Shown here piece after piece: positions 38,187 to 48,135 of a DNA stretch of 64,000 bases. The notes under the pieces are model-generated. The model saw only the letters and a program-made list of their open reading frames with translations, was not told where the DNA came from and made no database searches. How positions within the stretch are numbered: the first letter of the stretch is position 1; every line of letters starts with the position of its first letter. The translations under genes were made by a program, and so were the position numbers. This DNA comes from Roseiarcus sp963833955 (GTDB lineage: Bacteria > Pseudomonadota > Alphaproteobacteria > Rhizobiales > Beijerinckiaceae). The stretch spans positions 1 through 64,000 of the forward strand of contig CAWHZY010000002.1 of assembly GCA_963833955.1 (NCBI GenBank), given 5' to 3'.

Positions 38187-39467
38187 CTACAGTTTGAGGC
38201 CGTTGCGCTTCAGCTGCCGTGTGAGGCTGCCGTCCGTGGGGAAGAGGGGGATGAGGCAGGCCTGGACGGCGTGGTAGATGTCGGGACGTCCCTCGAAAAC
38301 GCGCGAGACGGGATTGAGCGCGCCGTCGAGCTCGGGATGCCAGCCATGCGTCCGGTCGATCACATGGCGAACGAGGAAGCTCCAGATGCGCCGGTACCAT
38401 TCTTCATAAGAAGGGTCGGCGTTGACGGAGCCGAGCGCAGCGGCGGCGCCGACGCCCTCGGCGCAAGGCCACCAATAACGATCCGTTTGATCGGGCCGGT
38501 CGCTCCAGTCGAGCGTGTAGTAGAAGCCGCCAAGCTTCGGGTCCCAGCCGATCGATGCGGTCTTGCGGAACAGCTCTGCCGCGGCCTCGATCATCCAAGC
38601 TTTACTGCGGCCTCCAAGCTCCCAGAGCTGGACCAGCAAGCGGCTCCATTCGAGCGCATGGCCGGGGGTCGTGCCGCTCGGGCGGAACATCGGATCCCCT
38701 TTATAGGCACGGTCGACATCCCAATTCGCGGTGAAATGTTCCGCCACCCGCCAGCCCTCGTTGCGGGCGTGTCGGTCGATGATCAATGAGGCGATGCTTT
38801 CCGCCTTGTCGAGATAGAAGCGTTCGCCCGTCGCCTCGAAGGCGGCCATCAATGCTTCGGTGAGATGCATGTTGGAGTTCTGCCCGCGGTAAGTCCCCAT
38901 TGGCGACCAGTCGGGATTGTATTCTTCGGTGCTCGCGCCGGCTGTTTTGTCCCAGAACCTGTCCTCGATGACCTGCGTCACGTCTTCCATCAGACGCGCA
39001 GCGTCGGGATGCCCAACGCACATCGCAGACGAGGCGGCGAGCAGGACGAAGGCATGGCCATAAGCCTGCTTTGTCGGGTTGGTCGGTCTTTCGTCATCCA
39101 CCGCCCAGAAATAGCCCCCATTCTCGCCGTCTCGCATTCGTTCCCACAGGAAGGCCATGCCGTGGTCGACGATACGGTCGGCGCCCGGCTGCCCGAGCAG
39201 ATGGGCAATCGCGAAGCAGTGGACCATTCGAGTCGTGTCGTGCACATGCCGGTTCGCGCCTTTGTGTCCGGGCTTCGGCGCCAGAGGCCGTGCGTTCTCA
39301 TCCAGTGAGAAGAAGCCGCCCGCCGGATTGAAAGAGGGAAGCTGGAAGAACTCGAAGAGGACGCGGGCGTTATCGATCAGCCACAGCCGGTGGGCGGTCA
39401 GCGTCGTGAAGCGGGGCGTCCCGGCCACTGGAAGTTCCTTGATTGTGGATTCCGCTATCATACGCAA
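38187..39467 (-). CDS. AGE family epimerase/isomerase (YihS-like aldose-ketose isomerase)
   Basis: About 426-residue (alpha/alpha)6-barrel enzyme of the N-acylglucosamine 2-epimerase superfamily. Seen: RHVHDTTRMVHCFAIAHLLG with catalytic-type His/Arg, KQAYGHAFVLLAAS, YRGQNSNMHLTEALMAAFEA, PGHALEWSRLLVQLWELG and HGWHPELD. The motif set is closer to aldose-ketose isomerases (YihS, mannose isomerase) than to the renin-binding epimerases. The substrate is not certain. Its stop is 36 bases from the IS110 element, so read-through or polar effects are possible. Confidence 0.85.
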   Translation of the reverse strand: MRMIAESTIKELPVAGTPRFTTLTAHRLWLIDNARVLFEFFQLPSFNPAGGFFSLDENARPLAPKPGHKGANRHVHDTTRMVHCFAIAHLLGQPGADRIVDHGMAFLWERMRDGENGGYFWAVDDERPTNPTKQAYGHAFVLLAASSAMCVGHPDAARLMEDVTQVIEDRFWDKTAGASTEEYNPDWSPMGTYRGQNSNMHLTEALMAAFEATGERFYLDKAESIASLIIDRHARNEGWRVAEHFTANWDVDRAYKGDPMFRPSGTTPGHALEWSRLLVQLWELGGRSKAWMIEAAAELFRKTASIGWDPKLGGFYYTLDWSDRPDQTDRYWWPCAEGVGAAAALGSVNADPSYEEWYRRIWSFLVRHVIDRTHGWHPELDGALNPVSRVFEGRPDIYHAVQACLIPLFPTDGSLTRQLKRNGLKL

Positions 39468-39864
39468 AGCTTCGTCTTACTTTCGAAGAGCGGGAGTCAA
39501 GAGGCGGGCGCCGGTTTGACGAGACGGTGTGCGAGATATGTCTGCCAATTCCCGCGGAAATCCCGCTTTATGGATCAACATCGCCGGATCAAGCTCACTG
39601 AAGCGGCGGAGGCGGCGTCGGATCGAGCAGCGGCTTTGCCGCGCTGCATCAGCCAACTGCATCAGCCAACTTGCGCACTGTAGTCATCCAGGGTACATTT
39701 GGTCTGCTGAAATCCACTCGAAATCCCATCGCACGGCGGCGACCCTGCTCGAAGCCAACTGGGCTCCGCGCGCTCTGTTCGTCGTCGATCGCAACGCACG
39801 GGGCGATCCAGACCGAAGACGCCTTGGCTCAACATCTCCCGCATCTGAGCGCGTCACGGTCGTG
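39468..39864. other. 397-base gap without recognised gene
   Basis: Upstream of the AGE epimerase and before the Ugd remnant. I see no coding homology, repeat or RNA here. It may include the lost N-terminal part of the ugd gene in unrecognisable form. Confidence 0.5.
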
Positions 39865-40156
39865 ACCCTGCAAGCGGCGGGCGCTTCGGTCGTCGCTTCC
39901 GACCCGAAGGGAGAAAACTCGGCGCGGCTGCTTTTGCCAGGCCTGATTTTTGCAATCAGCGCCTTTCCCTGCCCCCAGGGAGCGGACGCCCTCGCCGTTC
40001 TGACGGAATAGGACGAATTTCGCGGGCTCGACCCCGCGCGCAACAGCCCCGCTGGCGAAACCTGTCGTTGTGGACTTGCGTGATATCTATCCCAACGAGA
40101 CCATGAGGAGCCTCGGCTTTCGCTACGTGGGGGTCGGCGGAAGGTTTTACGGCTAA
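39865..40156 (+). pseudogene. ugd: UDP-glucose 6-dehydrogenase C-terminal remnant
   Basis: Only the C-terminal domain of a Ugd is left: LQAAGASVVASDPKG, then CPQGADALAVLTE, a TAG at 40009-40011 where Trp is expected, then DEFRGLDPAR. A frameshift leads to PVVVDLRDIYPNETMRSLGF and YVGVGGRFYG before TAA at 40154-40156. The catalytic Cys and NAD domains are missing. It lies 92 bases upstream of a different, intact nucleotide-sugar dehydrogenase, so an old paralogue or replaced gene is likely. Confidence 0.75.
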
Positions 40157-40248
40157 GGGTAGGAACGAAAGGCGGGTTGTCATCTGGGCGCTTCGCGCGG
40201 AGCGTATGGACGCTTCGCGCGCGCTCCGGCGCAGAACAAGGAGGACCA

Positions 40249-41511
40249 ATGCGGATTGCGATATACGGGCTGGGTTATGTGGGTCTGACCGGAGCGATTT
40301 GCCTCGCTAGCGAGGGCCACGAGGTGGTTGGCGTCGACGTCAGCGAAGACAAGGTCCGCAGGATCATGGCGGGGTCCTCGCCGATCAAGGAGCCGGGGCT
40401 CGACAAGATGCTTGCCGACGCGCTGGCGAAGGGGCGTCTGCGTTGCACGACCGATGCCGCCGATCCCGTGCGGTCGGTCGAGATCGCGATCGTCTGCGTC
40501 GGGACGCCGAGCGCCCCGGATGGCGCCCACAACATGCGCGACATCGCCGAAGTGACGCGGCAGATCGCCAGCGCCGCGCATTCGATCGGTCGAAAGGACA
40601 AGCTGACGGTCGTCTATCGCAGCACCATTCGCCCGGGCACGATCGACGGGCTCATCCTTCCGATCTTGGCCTCCTCTCTTGGAGATGCGGCAGGCGTCAT
40701 CGATGTGGTCTACAATCCCGAGTTCCTGCGGGAATCGACCGCCGTCAAAGACTTTTTCCATCCGCCGAAGGTTGTCGTGGGGACGCATGACGGCAAGCCG
40801 TCGGCGCCGGTCGAGGCGATGAACAGGAACCTCGACGCTCCGGTCTTCACCGTGGGCTATCGCGAGGCTGAGTTTACGAAGTTCGTCGACAACAGTTTTC
40901 ACGCCCTCAAGGTCGCCTACGCCAACGAGGTCGGACGCATGTGCGTGACGCTCGGCATCGACGTGAAGGTCGTGCACCAGATCTTCATCTCCGACACCAA
41001 GCTGAACATCTCCCCCTACTACCTCCGGCCGGGCGGACCGTTCGGCGGTTCGTGCCTGCCGAAGGACGTTCGCGCTCTTCAGCACATCTCGAACGATATC
41101 GGCGCGAACACGCATGTGATCGACGCGCTGATGCGCTCGAACGACGCCCACAAGCATTTCCTGTATTCGCGGGCGGTCCAGGGCCTCCCGCCGGGCGCGA
41201 AAGTCCTGATGCTCGGCCTCGCGTTCAAATCGGACACCGACGATCTGCGCGAAAGTCCCAACATCGATCTCGCGCGCAAGCTGATCCAGAGCGGCTATGC
41301 GTTGTCGATCTACGATCCGTCGCTGAAGGCCGAGCACCTGATCGGCCAGAATCTCGGCTATGCGTTCTCCCATCTGCCGAAGCTGCCGGACATGCTCGTC
41401 AGCAAGGAGGTCGCGGAAAACGAGAGCTTCGACGTCGTGATCGACGCCAATGGCGCGGCGCGCGAGCTATCGCTCAGAAGCGCCAACGTGCTCGACTTTC
41501 ACGCGCTATGA
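40249..41511 (+). CDS. nucleotide-sugar dehydrogenase, GDP-mannose 6-dehydrogenase type
   Basis: 420-residue NAD-dependent enzyme that oxidises a nucleotide sugar to the uronate. Seen: NAD site IAIYGLGYVGLTGAICLASE, VYNPEFLRESTAVKDFFHPP, EFTKFVDNSFHALKVAYANE and catalytic Cys in GGPFGGSCLPKDVRAL, the AlgD-type context. C-terminal: LMLGLAFKSDTDDLRESP. GDP-mannose is favoured over UDP-GlcNAc, but not proved. ATG at 40249 follows AAGGAGGACCA. The stop overlaps the start of the next gene (ATGA), so dehydrogenase and glycosyltransferase are coupled, consistent with polysaccharide synthesis. Confidence 0.9.
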   Translation: MRIAIYGLGYVGLTGAICLASEGHEVVGVDVSEDKVRRIMAGSSPIKEPGLDKMLADALAKGRLRCTTDAADPVRSVEIAIVCVGTPSAPDGAHNMRDIAEVTRQIASAAHSIGRKDKLTVVYRSTIRPGTIDGLILPILASSLGDAAGVIDVVYNPEFLRESTAVKDFFHPPKVVVGTHDGKPSAPVEAMNRNLDAPVFTVGYREAEFTKFVDNSFHALKVAYANEVGRMCVTLGIDVKVVHQIFISDTKLNISPYYLRPGGPFGGSCLPKDVRALQHISNDIGANTHVIDALMRSNDAHKHFLYSRAVQGLPPGAKVLMLGLAFKSDTDDLRESPNIDLARKLIQSGYALSIYDPSLKAEHLIGQNLGYAFSHLPKLPDMLVSKEVAENESFDVVIDANGAARELSLRSANVLDFHAL

Positions 41512-42761
41512 CGGACGCCGCCGTGACTTCCGAGACGGAAGAGCCGCCTTCGCCGTCCGCGGAGAAACCCCTCGCGGGACGGAAGATCCTCATCATCGTC
41601 GAGAACCTTCCGGTTCCCTTCGACCGGCGGGTTTGGCAGGAGTCGCTCGCCCTCGTCGCCGCCGGGGCGGAGGTTTCCGTCATCTGTCCCAAAGGCAAGG
41701 GCTACGAAGCGGAGGAAGAGGATCTCGAAGGCGTCCATATCTACCGCCACGGGCTGCCGGCGGAGGGCGACTCGGCGGGCGGCTATCTGCGCGAATATGG
41801 AAGCGCGCTCTTTCATGAGACCAGGCTCGCGTGGAAGGTTCTTTTCGCGCGCGGCTTCGATGTCATCCACGGGTGCAATCCTCCCGACCTCATTTTCCTC
41901 GCCGCGCTTCCGTTCAAGGCGATCGGCAAGCGGTTCGTGTTCGATCACCACGACATCAACCCGGAGCTCTACGAAGCGAAGTTCAACAAGCGGGGCTTTT
42001 TCTGGCGGCTGCTCGTGCTGTTCGAGCGGATGACGTTCTTCTTCGCCGACGTCGTTATCTCCACCAATGAGAGCTATCGCAAAATCGCGATCGAGCGCGG
42101 CCGCAAATCGCCCGATCGCGTCTTCATCGTGCGCAGCGGGCCGGACCTGCGCCGTGTGAAGATGGCGCCGGTCGATCCGCGCTGGAAGAAGGGGCGGCGC
42201 TATCTCGTCGGCTTCGTCGGCGTGATCGGCGATCAGGAAGGCATCGACCTTCTGCTCGCCGCCGTGAAGCATCTCGTGTTCGAGATGGGGCGCACGGACA
42301 TTCAGTTTGTGCTGGTCGGCGACGGGCCGAGCCGGAAGCGCATGGAAGCGCTCTCGGTCGAGATGGGGCTCGCCGACACTGTGACGTTCCTGGGACGGGC
42401 GCCGGATGCGGAGCTGTTCTCGGTCTTGTCGTCGGCCGATGTCTGCGTAAATCCCGACCGCGTCAATCCGATGAACAATCTTTCGACCATGAACAAGATC
42501 CTCGAGTATATGGCGATGAAAAAGGCCATTGTGCAGTTCGACGTGGTCGAGGGTCGTGTGTCCGCCGGGGACGCTTCGCTCTACGCCAAGCCGAATGACG
42601 CGATCGACTTCGCGGACAAGATCGTCGAGCTCTTGGCCGATCCGCAGCGCTGCGAACGGATGGGCGAGATCGGCCGCGCGCGGATCGAGGACGAGCTCTC
42701 ATGGAGCCGTCAGGTTCCGAAGCTGGTGAAGGCCTACGAAACGCTCTTCGCCCGGGGCTGA
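41508..42761 (+). CDS. glycosyltransferase family 4
   Basis: 417-residue GT-B glycosyltransferase. The N-terminal acceptor domain starts KILIIVENLPVPFDRRVWQE with HGCNPPDLIFLAALPFK and FVFDHHDINPELYEAKF. The C-terminal nucleotide-sugar domain has VGFVGVIGDQEGIDLLLAA, FVLVGDGPSRKRME and the EX7E-like MNKILEYMAMKKAIVQFDV. It likely adds a sugar, perhaps the uronate made by the coupled dehydrogenase, to a lipid-linked polysaccharide unit. It is cytoplasmic or peripheral to the inner membrane. Translational coupling to the dehydrogenase is seen directly. Confidence 0.9.
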   Translation: MTDAAVTSETEEPPSPSAEKPLAGRKILIIVENLPVPFDRRVWQESLALVAAGAEVSVICPKGKGYEAEEEDLEGVHIYRHGLPAEGDSAGGYLREYGSALFHETRLAWKVLFARGFDVIHGCNPPDLIFLAALPFKAIGKRFVFDHHDINPELYEAKFNKRGFFWRLLVLFERMTFFFADVVISTNESYRKIAIERGRKSPDRVFIVRSGPDLRRVKMAPVDPRWKKGRRYLVGFVGVIGDQEGIDLLLAAVKHLVFEMGRTDIQFVLVGDGPSRKRMEALSVEMGLADTVTFLGRAPDAELFSVLSSADVCVNPDRVNPMNNLSTMNKILEYMAMKKAIVQFDVVEGRVSAGDASLYAKPNDAIDFADKIVELLADPQRCERMGEIGRARIEDELSWSRQVPKLVKAYETLFARG

Positions 42762-43112
42762 GCCGCGCGCCGCTCACAACGGCGCGGCGGCATCCGCGGC
42801 TCTCTCCGGCCGGCGCGGCGGGGGTCCTCTATGCGAGCCTCTGCCACTCCATGAAGCCGCCCCCCTCCCCCGCCGACCCGCCTCAGTTGCGGATCGGGAA
42901 GGAAGTGCTGCCCCCAACCCCGACGGCGGAAAAGGGGTCACATGCGTGAGCCACTCCCCTCCGATAATTAACTATGAGCGTATGGTATTAGCGCAAAGCG
43001 CGCCCTCGAGACCACTCGCTCCGTTTGGATTTTCTTGGCGCAGGGTCGTTTGACCGCGAAAACCCCCGTTTTTGAGGGTTGGAAAAGCTTGGATTTCCTT
43101 GGATTCTCTCGT

Positions 43113-43151
43113 CCGAAATCGAGCCTTTTCAATGGGTTACACGGGATTTTC
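43113..43151. repeat. dispersed repeat R1, copy C (right half only)
   Basis: Conserved block CGAAATCGAGCCTTTTCAAT, then GGGTTAC and GGGATTTTC, shared with the other R1 copies. The left hairpin array is absent; in its place tandem CTTGGATT words occur just upstream (43088-43107). It lies in a 594-base gap (42762-43355), otherwise without a recognised gene, between the GT4 gene and the PD-(D/E)XK-like orphan. Confidence 0.6.
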
Positions 43152-43355
43152 GCTGAAAGAAATTTCGCACGCCCTTTTGCCGCGGCGGCAGCCCTGAAAG
43201 GGCGCGCCAACGGCCTTGGGCATGCAGACGCGCAGGATTGCTCATGGGACGAGCTTAACTCATTTTCTGATTTTCTGCAAGGTATTGTTGTCGAAGCCTA
43301 TCCTGGGGGGCACTCGTTCACGGCGAACTAAGAAGGGATTGCGAGACGATATTTT

Positions 43356-44888
43356 TTATCCCACTAATCGCGATCGTTTTTTCTTTTTGAATCGCTCGTA
43401 GTCTTCTTGGACATCGCCGTTTAAAAGTTCAATCACGAGGGGGTTTACGTCCGAAGCCGACCAAGTCACACGGTCGATTTTCGTGGTCGGCTCAACGTTT
43501 GCGCGAATTGCATACGCGTAATATGAATGACCGATCGCGAACCCCGCCGTAAAAAGTGAATTTACAGGAGCGAGTGTTGCTTCAGTTGTGGGTAATTCCG
43601 TTTCGAAATAGATCGAAGCGTCTCGCTCAATGAGAGCGAGATTTGCTTGCATGATTTTGGAACGCTGCCGCACGATATCGTCGATGTGAACAGGGGTGTC
43701 AGGGGCGTTGGCGCGTAACCGGAGTTGGGCTGCTGCTTCTAGCACCGGAAGCATTGCTTTGAAGAACTTGGTGTCGCCTCCAGTTATCGGCGCATCGATA
43801 GGAAAGAACATATCAGGCATTCCTTCAATAGTCACATTCAGAAAACACGGCTCGCTGGACAGTAAATCAATTATTCTATAACTATTACTCAACGTAGATA
43901 ATTCATACAAATCTTTAGTTTGCTCCCCCGACATGTTTATATTTAAGCCACTTTCGTCAACAATGATGTTTATCAATGCTGATCTTATCAGCAGTTTTCG
44001 TACTCCGACATTTATTGCAAGTTGGCCGGGAAAATACAGATCGCCGCCCAACAAGGCCAGTCTCTTGCTAGTCTGGCCGGTCAAAGCAATACGGCACTTT
44101 GCTGCAGGATGCGGTTGAATTTTTACTGTTGATCTGTCAAAGATAGAATGATCATCGACTCGCAGCGCGATACCGAACCGTCGTTCAAAATGCTCTACTC
44201 GAATAGTCGGAAGGTCCCGCAGACCAAGTAAACCATCTACAAATTCACTTGGCCGCACTGCGTCAAATTGCAAGTTTAGCTCGAGTCGACTGAGATCATA
44301 TCCGAGCTCCGTAACTTGCTTGTCCTTCAAGTTAGCATATTCAATCATACTCTTACCGATAAGCTCCTCTACGCGACTTCGTAGAGCTTGTGGATTGATT
44401 TCCACAAAATTCGCTGGGTCGAGCTTGAAAGATATGTTTTGCTTATGGAGCTTAGAATTTCTCTCTACATGCGCTTGTCGAAGGCGCTTCAGGATAGCTG
44501 CGAGCACATCATCATACACATGGATTAAAGATATATCGCTATATTCTGGTATGCTGCCATTCTTTGAGCCGGCCGCAAGGCGCACTACGACAATAAACGT
44601 TGGTTTGGGATCTCTGGCCAGGCGTTCTGCCACACTTAAGCTAAGAACAATCCGTGTCTTCGGAGACACGATCGTCTTTACTTGTGCATAGAACTCAAGT
44701 GCCGCAGGGCGCGTGTCGAGTGTATACGACCCGTTCGGCTCTAGGAACGGAAACTCTACGTGAAAGTCCTTACCCGTCATATCTGGAGACGGCTTGCTGA
44801 CAGTGAGCTTGGCAAGCTCGCAAAGCTCGCGGAACCTCCCTTCACCAATGTTCCCAAGACGGTCTGATCGAATCTTTTCTGTGCTCAT
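43356..44888 (-). CDS. orphan protein with N-terminal PD-(D/E)XK-like domain
   Basis: 510 residues, clearly AT-richer than its neighbours. Residues 10-80 read GNIGEGRFRELCELAKL, DMTGKDFHVEFPF and EFYAQVKTIV: an acidic residue, D-x(n)-E and Q-V-K, the layout of DUF4365/Mrr-like nuclease folds with Q in place of the usual acidic residue. Residues 90-510 are not recognised; they contain two possible beta-rich repeats. No partner methylase or helicase is adjacent. It may be a single-gene defence or DNA-processing factor acquired by transfer; function unknown. Confidence 0.6.
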   Translation of the reverse strand: MSTEKIRSDRLGNIGEGRFRELCELAKLTVSKPSPDMTGKDFHVEFPFLEPNGSYTLDTRPAALEFYAQVKTIVSPKTRIVLSLSVAERLARDPKPTFIVVVRLAAGSKNGSIPEYSDISLIHVYDDVLAAILKRLRQAHVERNSKLHKQNISFKLDPANFVEINPQALRSRVEELIGKSMIEYANLKDKQVTELGYDLSRLELNLQFDAVRPSEFVDGLLGLRDLPTIRVEHFERRFGIALRVDDHSIFDRSTVKIQPHPAAKCRIALTGQTSKRLALLGGDLYFPGQLAINVGVRKLLIRSALINIIVDESGLNINMSGEQTKDLYELSTLSNSYRIIDLLSSEPCFLNVTIEGMPDMFFPIDAPITGGDTKFFKAMLPVLEAAAQLRLRANAPDTPVHIDDIVRQRSKIMQANLALIERDASIYFETELPTTEATLAPVNSLFTAGFAIGHSYYAYAIRANVEPTTKIDRVTWSASDVNPLVIELLNGDVQEDYERFKKKKRSRLVG

Positions 44889-44962
44889 CTAAAAACCAAT
44901 AGCTCGGCAATAAGTCGGGGTAAATACGGCCTATAACGAAATTGCCGCTCCCCAAACGGGGC

Positions 44963-47521
44963 CTACCCGCGCCGCTTACCCCTCATCTTCCCGCCCTTCG
45001 GTCGCGCTTCGCCGCCGCCCCAATTGTGCGGCCCCATGTCGGCGTCGGTAGGTTTGCGGGGCCTTGTGGACGGCAGGTTGGCGGCGCGGCCGAAGGGGCG
45101 CTCGCCGGCGTAAGACCCGGCCGTCGCCTCGATGTCCATCTGGCGCGCCATCGGGTCGTCGCCGATTGCGAGCGCGACCGATTGCAGGCGCTTGATCTCG
45201 TCGCGCAGGCGCCCCGCCTCCTCGAATTCGAGATTGCCCGCCGCCTCCTTCATCCGCTTCTCGAGATCGCCGATCGTCGCCTGCAGATTGTGGCCGATGG
45301 CCGGCGCGTCGGCGAGGCCGATGTCGACCGTCACGTGATCGGCCTCGTAGACCGAGCCCAGAATGTCCTGGATGCCGCGCCGGATCGACGAGGGCGTGAT
45401 GCCGTGGGCTTCGTTGTAAGCAGTCTGCTTCTCCCGGCGGCGCCGCGGTCTCCTCCATCGCGCGGGTGATCGAGCCGGTGACCACATCGGCGTAGAGCAC
45501 GACCTTGCCGTCGACGTTGCGCGCGGCGCGGCCGATGGTCTGCACGAGCGAGGTCTCGGAGCGCAGAAATCCTTCCTTGTCGGCGTCGAGAATGGCGACG
45601 AGCGCGCATTCGGGAATGTCGAGGCCTTCGCGCAGGAGGTTGATGCCGACCAGCGCGTCGAACGCGCCGAGGCGCAGATCGCGGATGATCTCGATGCGCT
45701 CGATCGTGTCGATGTCGGAATGCATGTAGCGCACGCGCACGCCGTTCTCATGCAGATATTCGGTCAGGTCCTCGGCCATGCGCTTGGTCAACACCGTGAC
45801 CAGCGTGCGATAGCCGCGCCGCGCGACTTCCTTGATCTCGCTCAAGAGGTCGTCGACTTGGGCACGCGCGGGGCGGATCTCGACCGGCGGATCGATGAGG
45901 CCGGTCGGGCGGATCACCTGCTCGACGAAGGCGCCTTCCGTTTGCTCCATCTCCCAGTGCCCGGGCGTCGCCGAGACATGCACGGTCTGGGGCCGCATCG
46001 CCTCCCATTCCTCGAACCGGAGCGGCCGATTGTCCATGCACGACGGCAGGCGGAAGCCGTATTCGGCCAAGCGTCGCCTTGCGCCGATAGTCGCCGCGAT
46101 ACATGCCGCCGATCTGCGGGATGGTCACATGGCTCTCGTCGGTGAAGACGAGCGCATTGTCGGGCAGATATTCGAACAAAGTCGGGGGCGGCTCGCCAGG
46201 CCTGCGGCCGGTCAGATAGCGCGAATAGTTCTCGATGCCCGCGCAGGAGCCGGTCGCCTCCAGCATTTCCAGATCGAACAGGGTGCGCTGCTCGAGCCGC
46301 TGCGCCTCGAGCAGGCGTCCTTGCGCATGGAGCTGGTCCAGGCGTCCCTTGAGCTCGAGCTTCATCCCCTCGATCGACTGCAGAAGCGTCGGGCGCGGCG
46401 TCACATAATGCGAATTGGCGTAGATTTTGACGAACTCGAGGTCCTGCGTCTTCACACCCGTAAGCGGGTCGAACTCGACGATCGACTCGATCTCGTCGCC
46501 GAACATCCCGATGCGCCAGGCGCGGTCCTCGTAGTGGGCCGGGAACACTTCGATCGTGTCGCCGCGCACGCGGAACAGCCCGCGCGAGAAATCGCCGGCC
46601 TGCACGCGCTTGTACTGCAGCGCGACGAGATCCTTGACGAGCTGGCGCTGGTCGACCTTGTCGCCAAGCTTCAAGGAAAAGGTCATCGCGGTATAGGTCT
46701 CGACCGAGCCGATGCCGTAGATGCAGGAGACGGAGGCGACGATGATGACGTCGTCGCGCTCGAGCAGCGCCCGCGTCGCCGAATGGCGCATGCGGTCGAT
46801 CTGCTCGTTGATGTCGGATTCCTTCTCGATATAGGTGTCGGTGCGCGGGCACGTAGGCTTCGGGCTGGTAATAGTCGTAATAGGAGACGAAATACTCGAC
46901 CGCATTGTCGGGGAAGAAGCTCTTGAACTCGCCATAGAGCTGCGCGGCCAGCGTCTTGTTGGGCGCGAGGACCAAGGCCGGGCGCTGGGTCGCCTCGATC
47001 ACCTTGGCCATGGTGAAGGTCTTGCCCGAGCCGGTGACGCCGAGCAGCACCTGATCGCGCTCGCTGGCCTGGACGCCCTTCACCAGTTCCGCGATCGCCT
47101 GCGGCTGGTCGCCCTTCGGCTCGAATTCGGACACGACGCGAAAGCGCCGCCCGCCCTCGGACTTGTCCGGGCGCGGCGGCCGGTGCGGCAGCCACGGCGG
47201 GCGGTTGCGGATGTTGGGGTCGCCCTCTTCCAAGAGCGCCTTGAGCGAATCGGCCGATACCGCCGCCCCGGTCAGGCCGCGCGGGTGGCTTTCCGGCGCG
47301 GGACTTTCGAACCTGGGTTGGGGGCCTTCGCCGAACCCTTGCGTCTCGGGCTCGCGCAGAGCGGGATTGAGCAGCTCGGCGAGATGCTCGCCAAGCGGAT
47401 GGACCTCGGGCCGCGAGGCCTTGGACTTGGGCCCAGAAGACTTGGGCCCGGAAGACTTGGGCCCAGAAGACTTGGGCCCAGAAGACTTGGGCCCAGGAGC
47501 GGATTTTCGGGGGGCGGGCAT
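44963..47521 (-). CDS. uvrB: excinuclease ABC subunit B (three frameshifts)
   Basis: DNA-repair helicase that hands damage to UvrC. Seen: Walker A GVTGSGKTFTMA, KTLAAQLYGEFK, the beta-hairpin region YFVSYYDYYQPEAYVP, IVASVSCIYGIGS, FTDESHVTIPQIGGMY, the helicase end VGINLLREGLDIPE with QTIGRAARN, and a C-terminal UvrC-binding region (LEKRMKEAAGNLEFEEAGRL). Frame changes occur near 46850, 46070 and 45440; each is explained by one extra base in a short G or C run. The first 120 residues are a lineage-type extension with (GPKSS) repeats. It is the best evidence that the window contains base-calling errors. Confidence 0.93.
47421..47496 (-). repeat. 15-base minisatellite inside uvrB 5' end
   Basis: About five tandem units of CTTGGGCCCAGAAGA (minor A/G variants) that encode repeated GPKSS in the N-terminal extension of UvrB. 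Confidence 0.85.
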
Positions 47522-47768
47522 GAGCGGAATATGGGGCGAATCGGAAGCGAGGAAAAGGGCAACCGCAGACTATGTCGCTCCCGCTAGATCGAGGCTGGAG
47601 CTTCGCGTGTTGTTGTCAACAAGTTACGGTCCGTCATCCGGGAGGGGGCGGCTTCGACAAGCTGCTTATCTCTCGGGCGATCTCTGGGATAAAGGAATTG
47701 GTCGCCGACCCAGAAGTCCCGCCTGAGGAACGCTCCCCTCCGCCCCGATCTGACAGGAACAGGAAATA

Positions 47769-48047
47769 ATGACTTCCACGCCCTGCCGCCGCGATCTTCT
47801 TCTGATAGCCGCCGCCGGCGTCGCCGCCGCGCCCGCTTTGGCGCTCACATCGACGCCCACTTTGGCTTATAAGGGCAATAGGGAGCGCGCCTTGCCCGCG
47901 CTCGGCGCCGCGATGCAGTCCTTGCAGGCGGCGACGCCGAACAAGGCGGCCATCGCGAGCGGGCCATGCGCCTCATCGAACACGCCATGGCAGAGGTTCA
48001 GGCGGGAATCGATTTTGCCGACCAGCACGGAGGCGGCGGCTATTGAG
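47769..48047 (+). CDS. small exported protein with twin-arginine-like signal (frameshifted)
   Basis: The first 33 residues (MTSTPCRRDLLLIAAAGVAA ... TLA) look like a Tat or Sec signal with RRDLL. The mature part begins YKGNRERALPALGAAMQSL. After NK the frame shifts (about 47945); the alternative frame reads GGHRERAMRLIEHAMAEVQA, then GIDFADQHGGGGY and TGA at 48045-48047. The result is about 92 residues, a type of small helical periplasmic protein common in Hyphomicrobiales but without known function. Confidence 0.55.
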
Positions 48048-48135
48048 GAAGCGTGGTTCAAGGGCGGCGGCCCTCGAGGGACGCCGCTAAGGTTTCTTCT
48101 CCGCCCGTCAGCGCCATTTAGCGGCAGGCCATACA

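Noticed and set aside
42762..43112. Possible structured RNA (6S or SRP type) between GT4 and the orphan gene
   Set aside because: GC-rich stretches and GGGAAGGAAGTGCTGC caught the eye, but conserved SRP or 6S sequence elements are not present.
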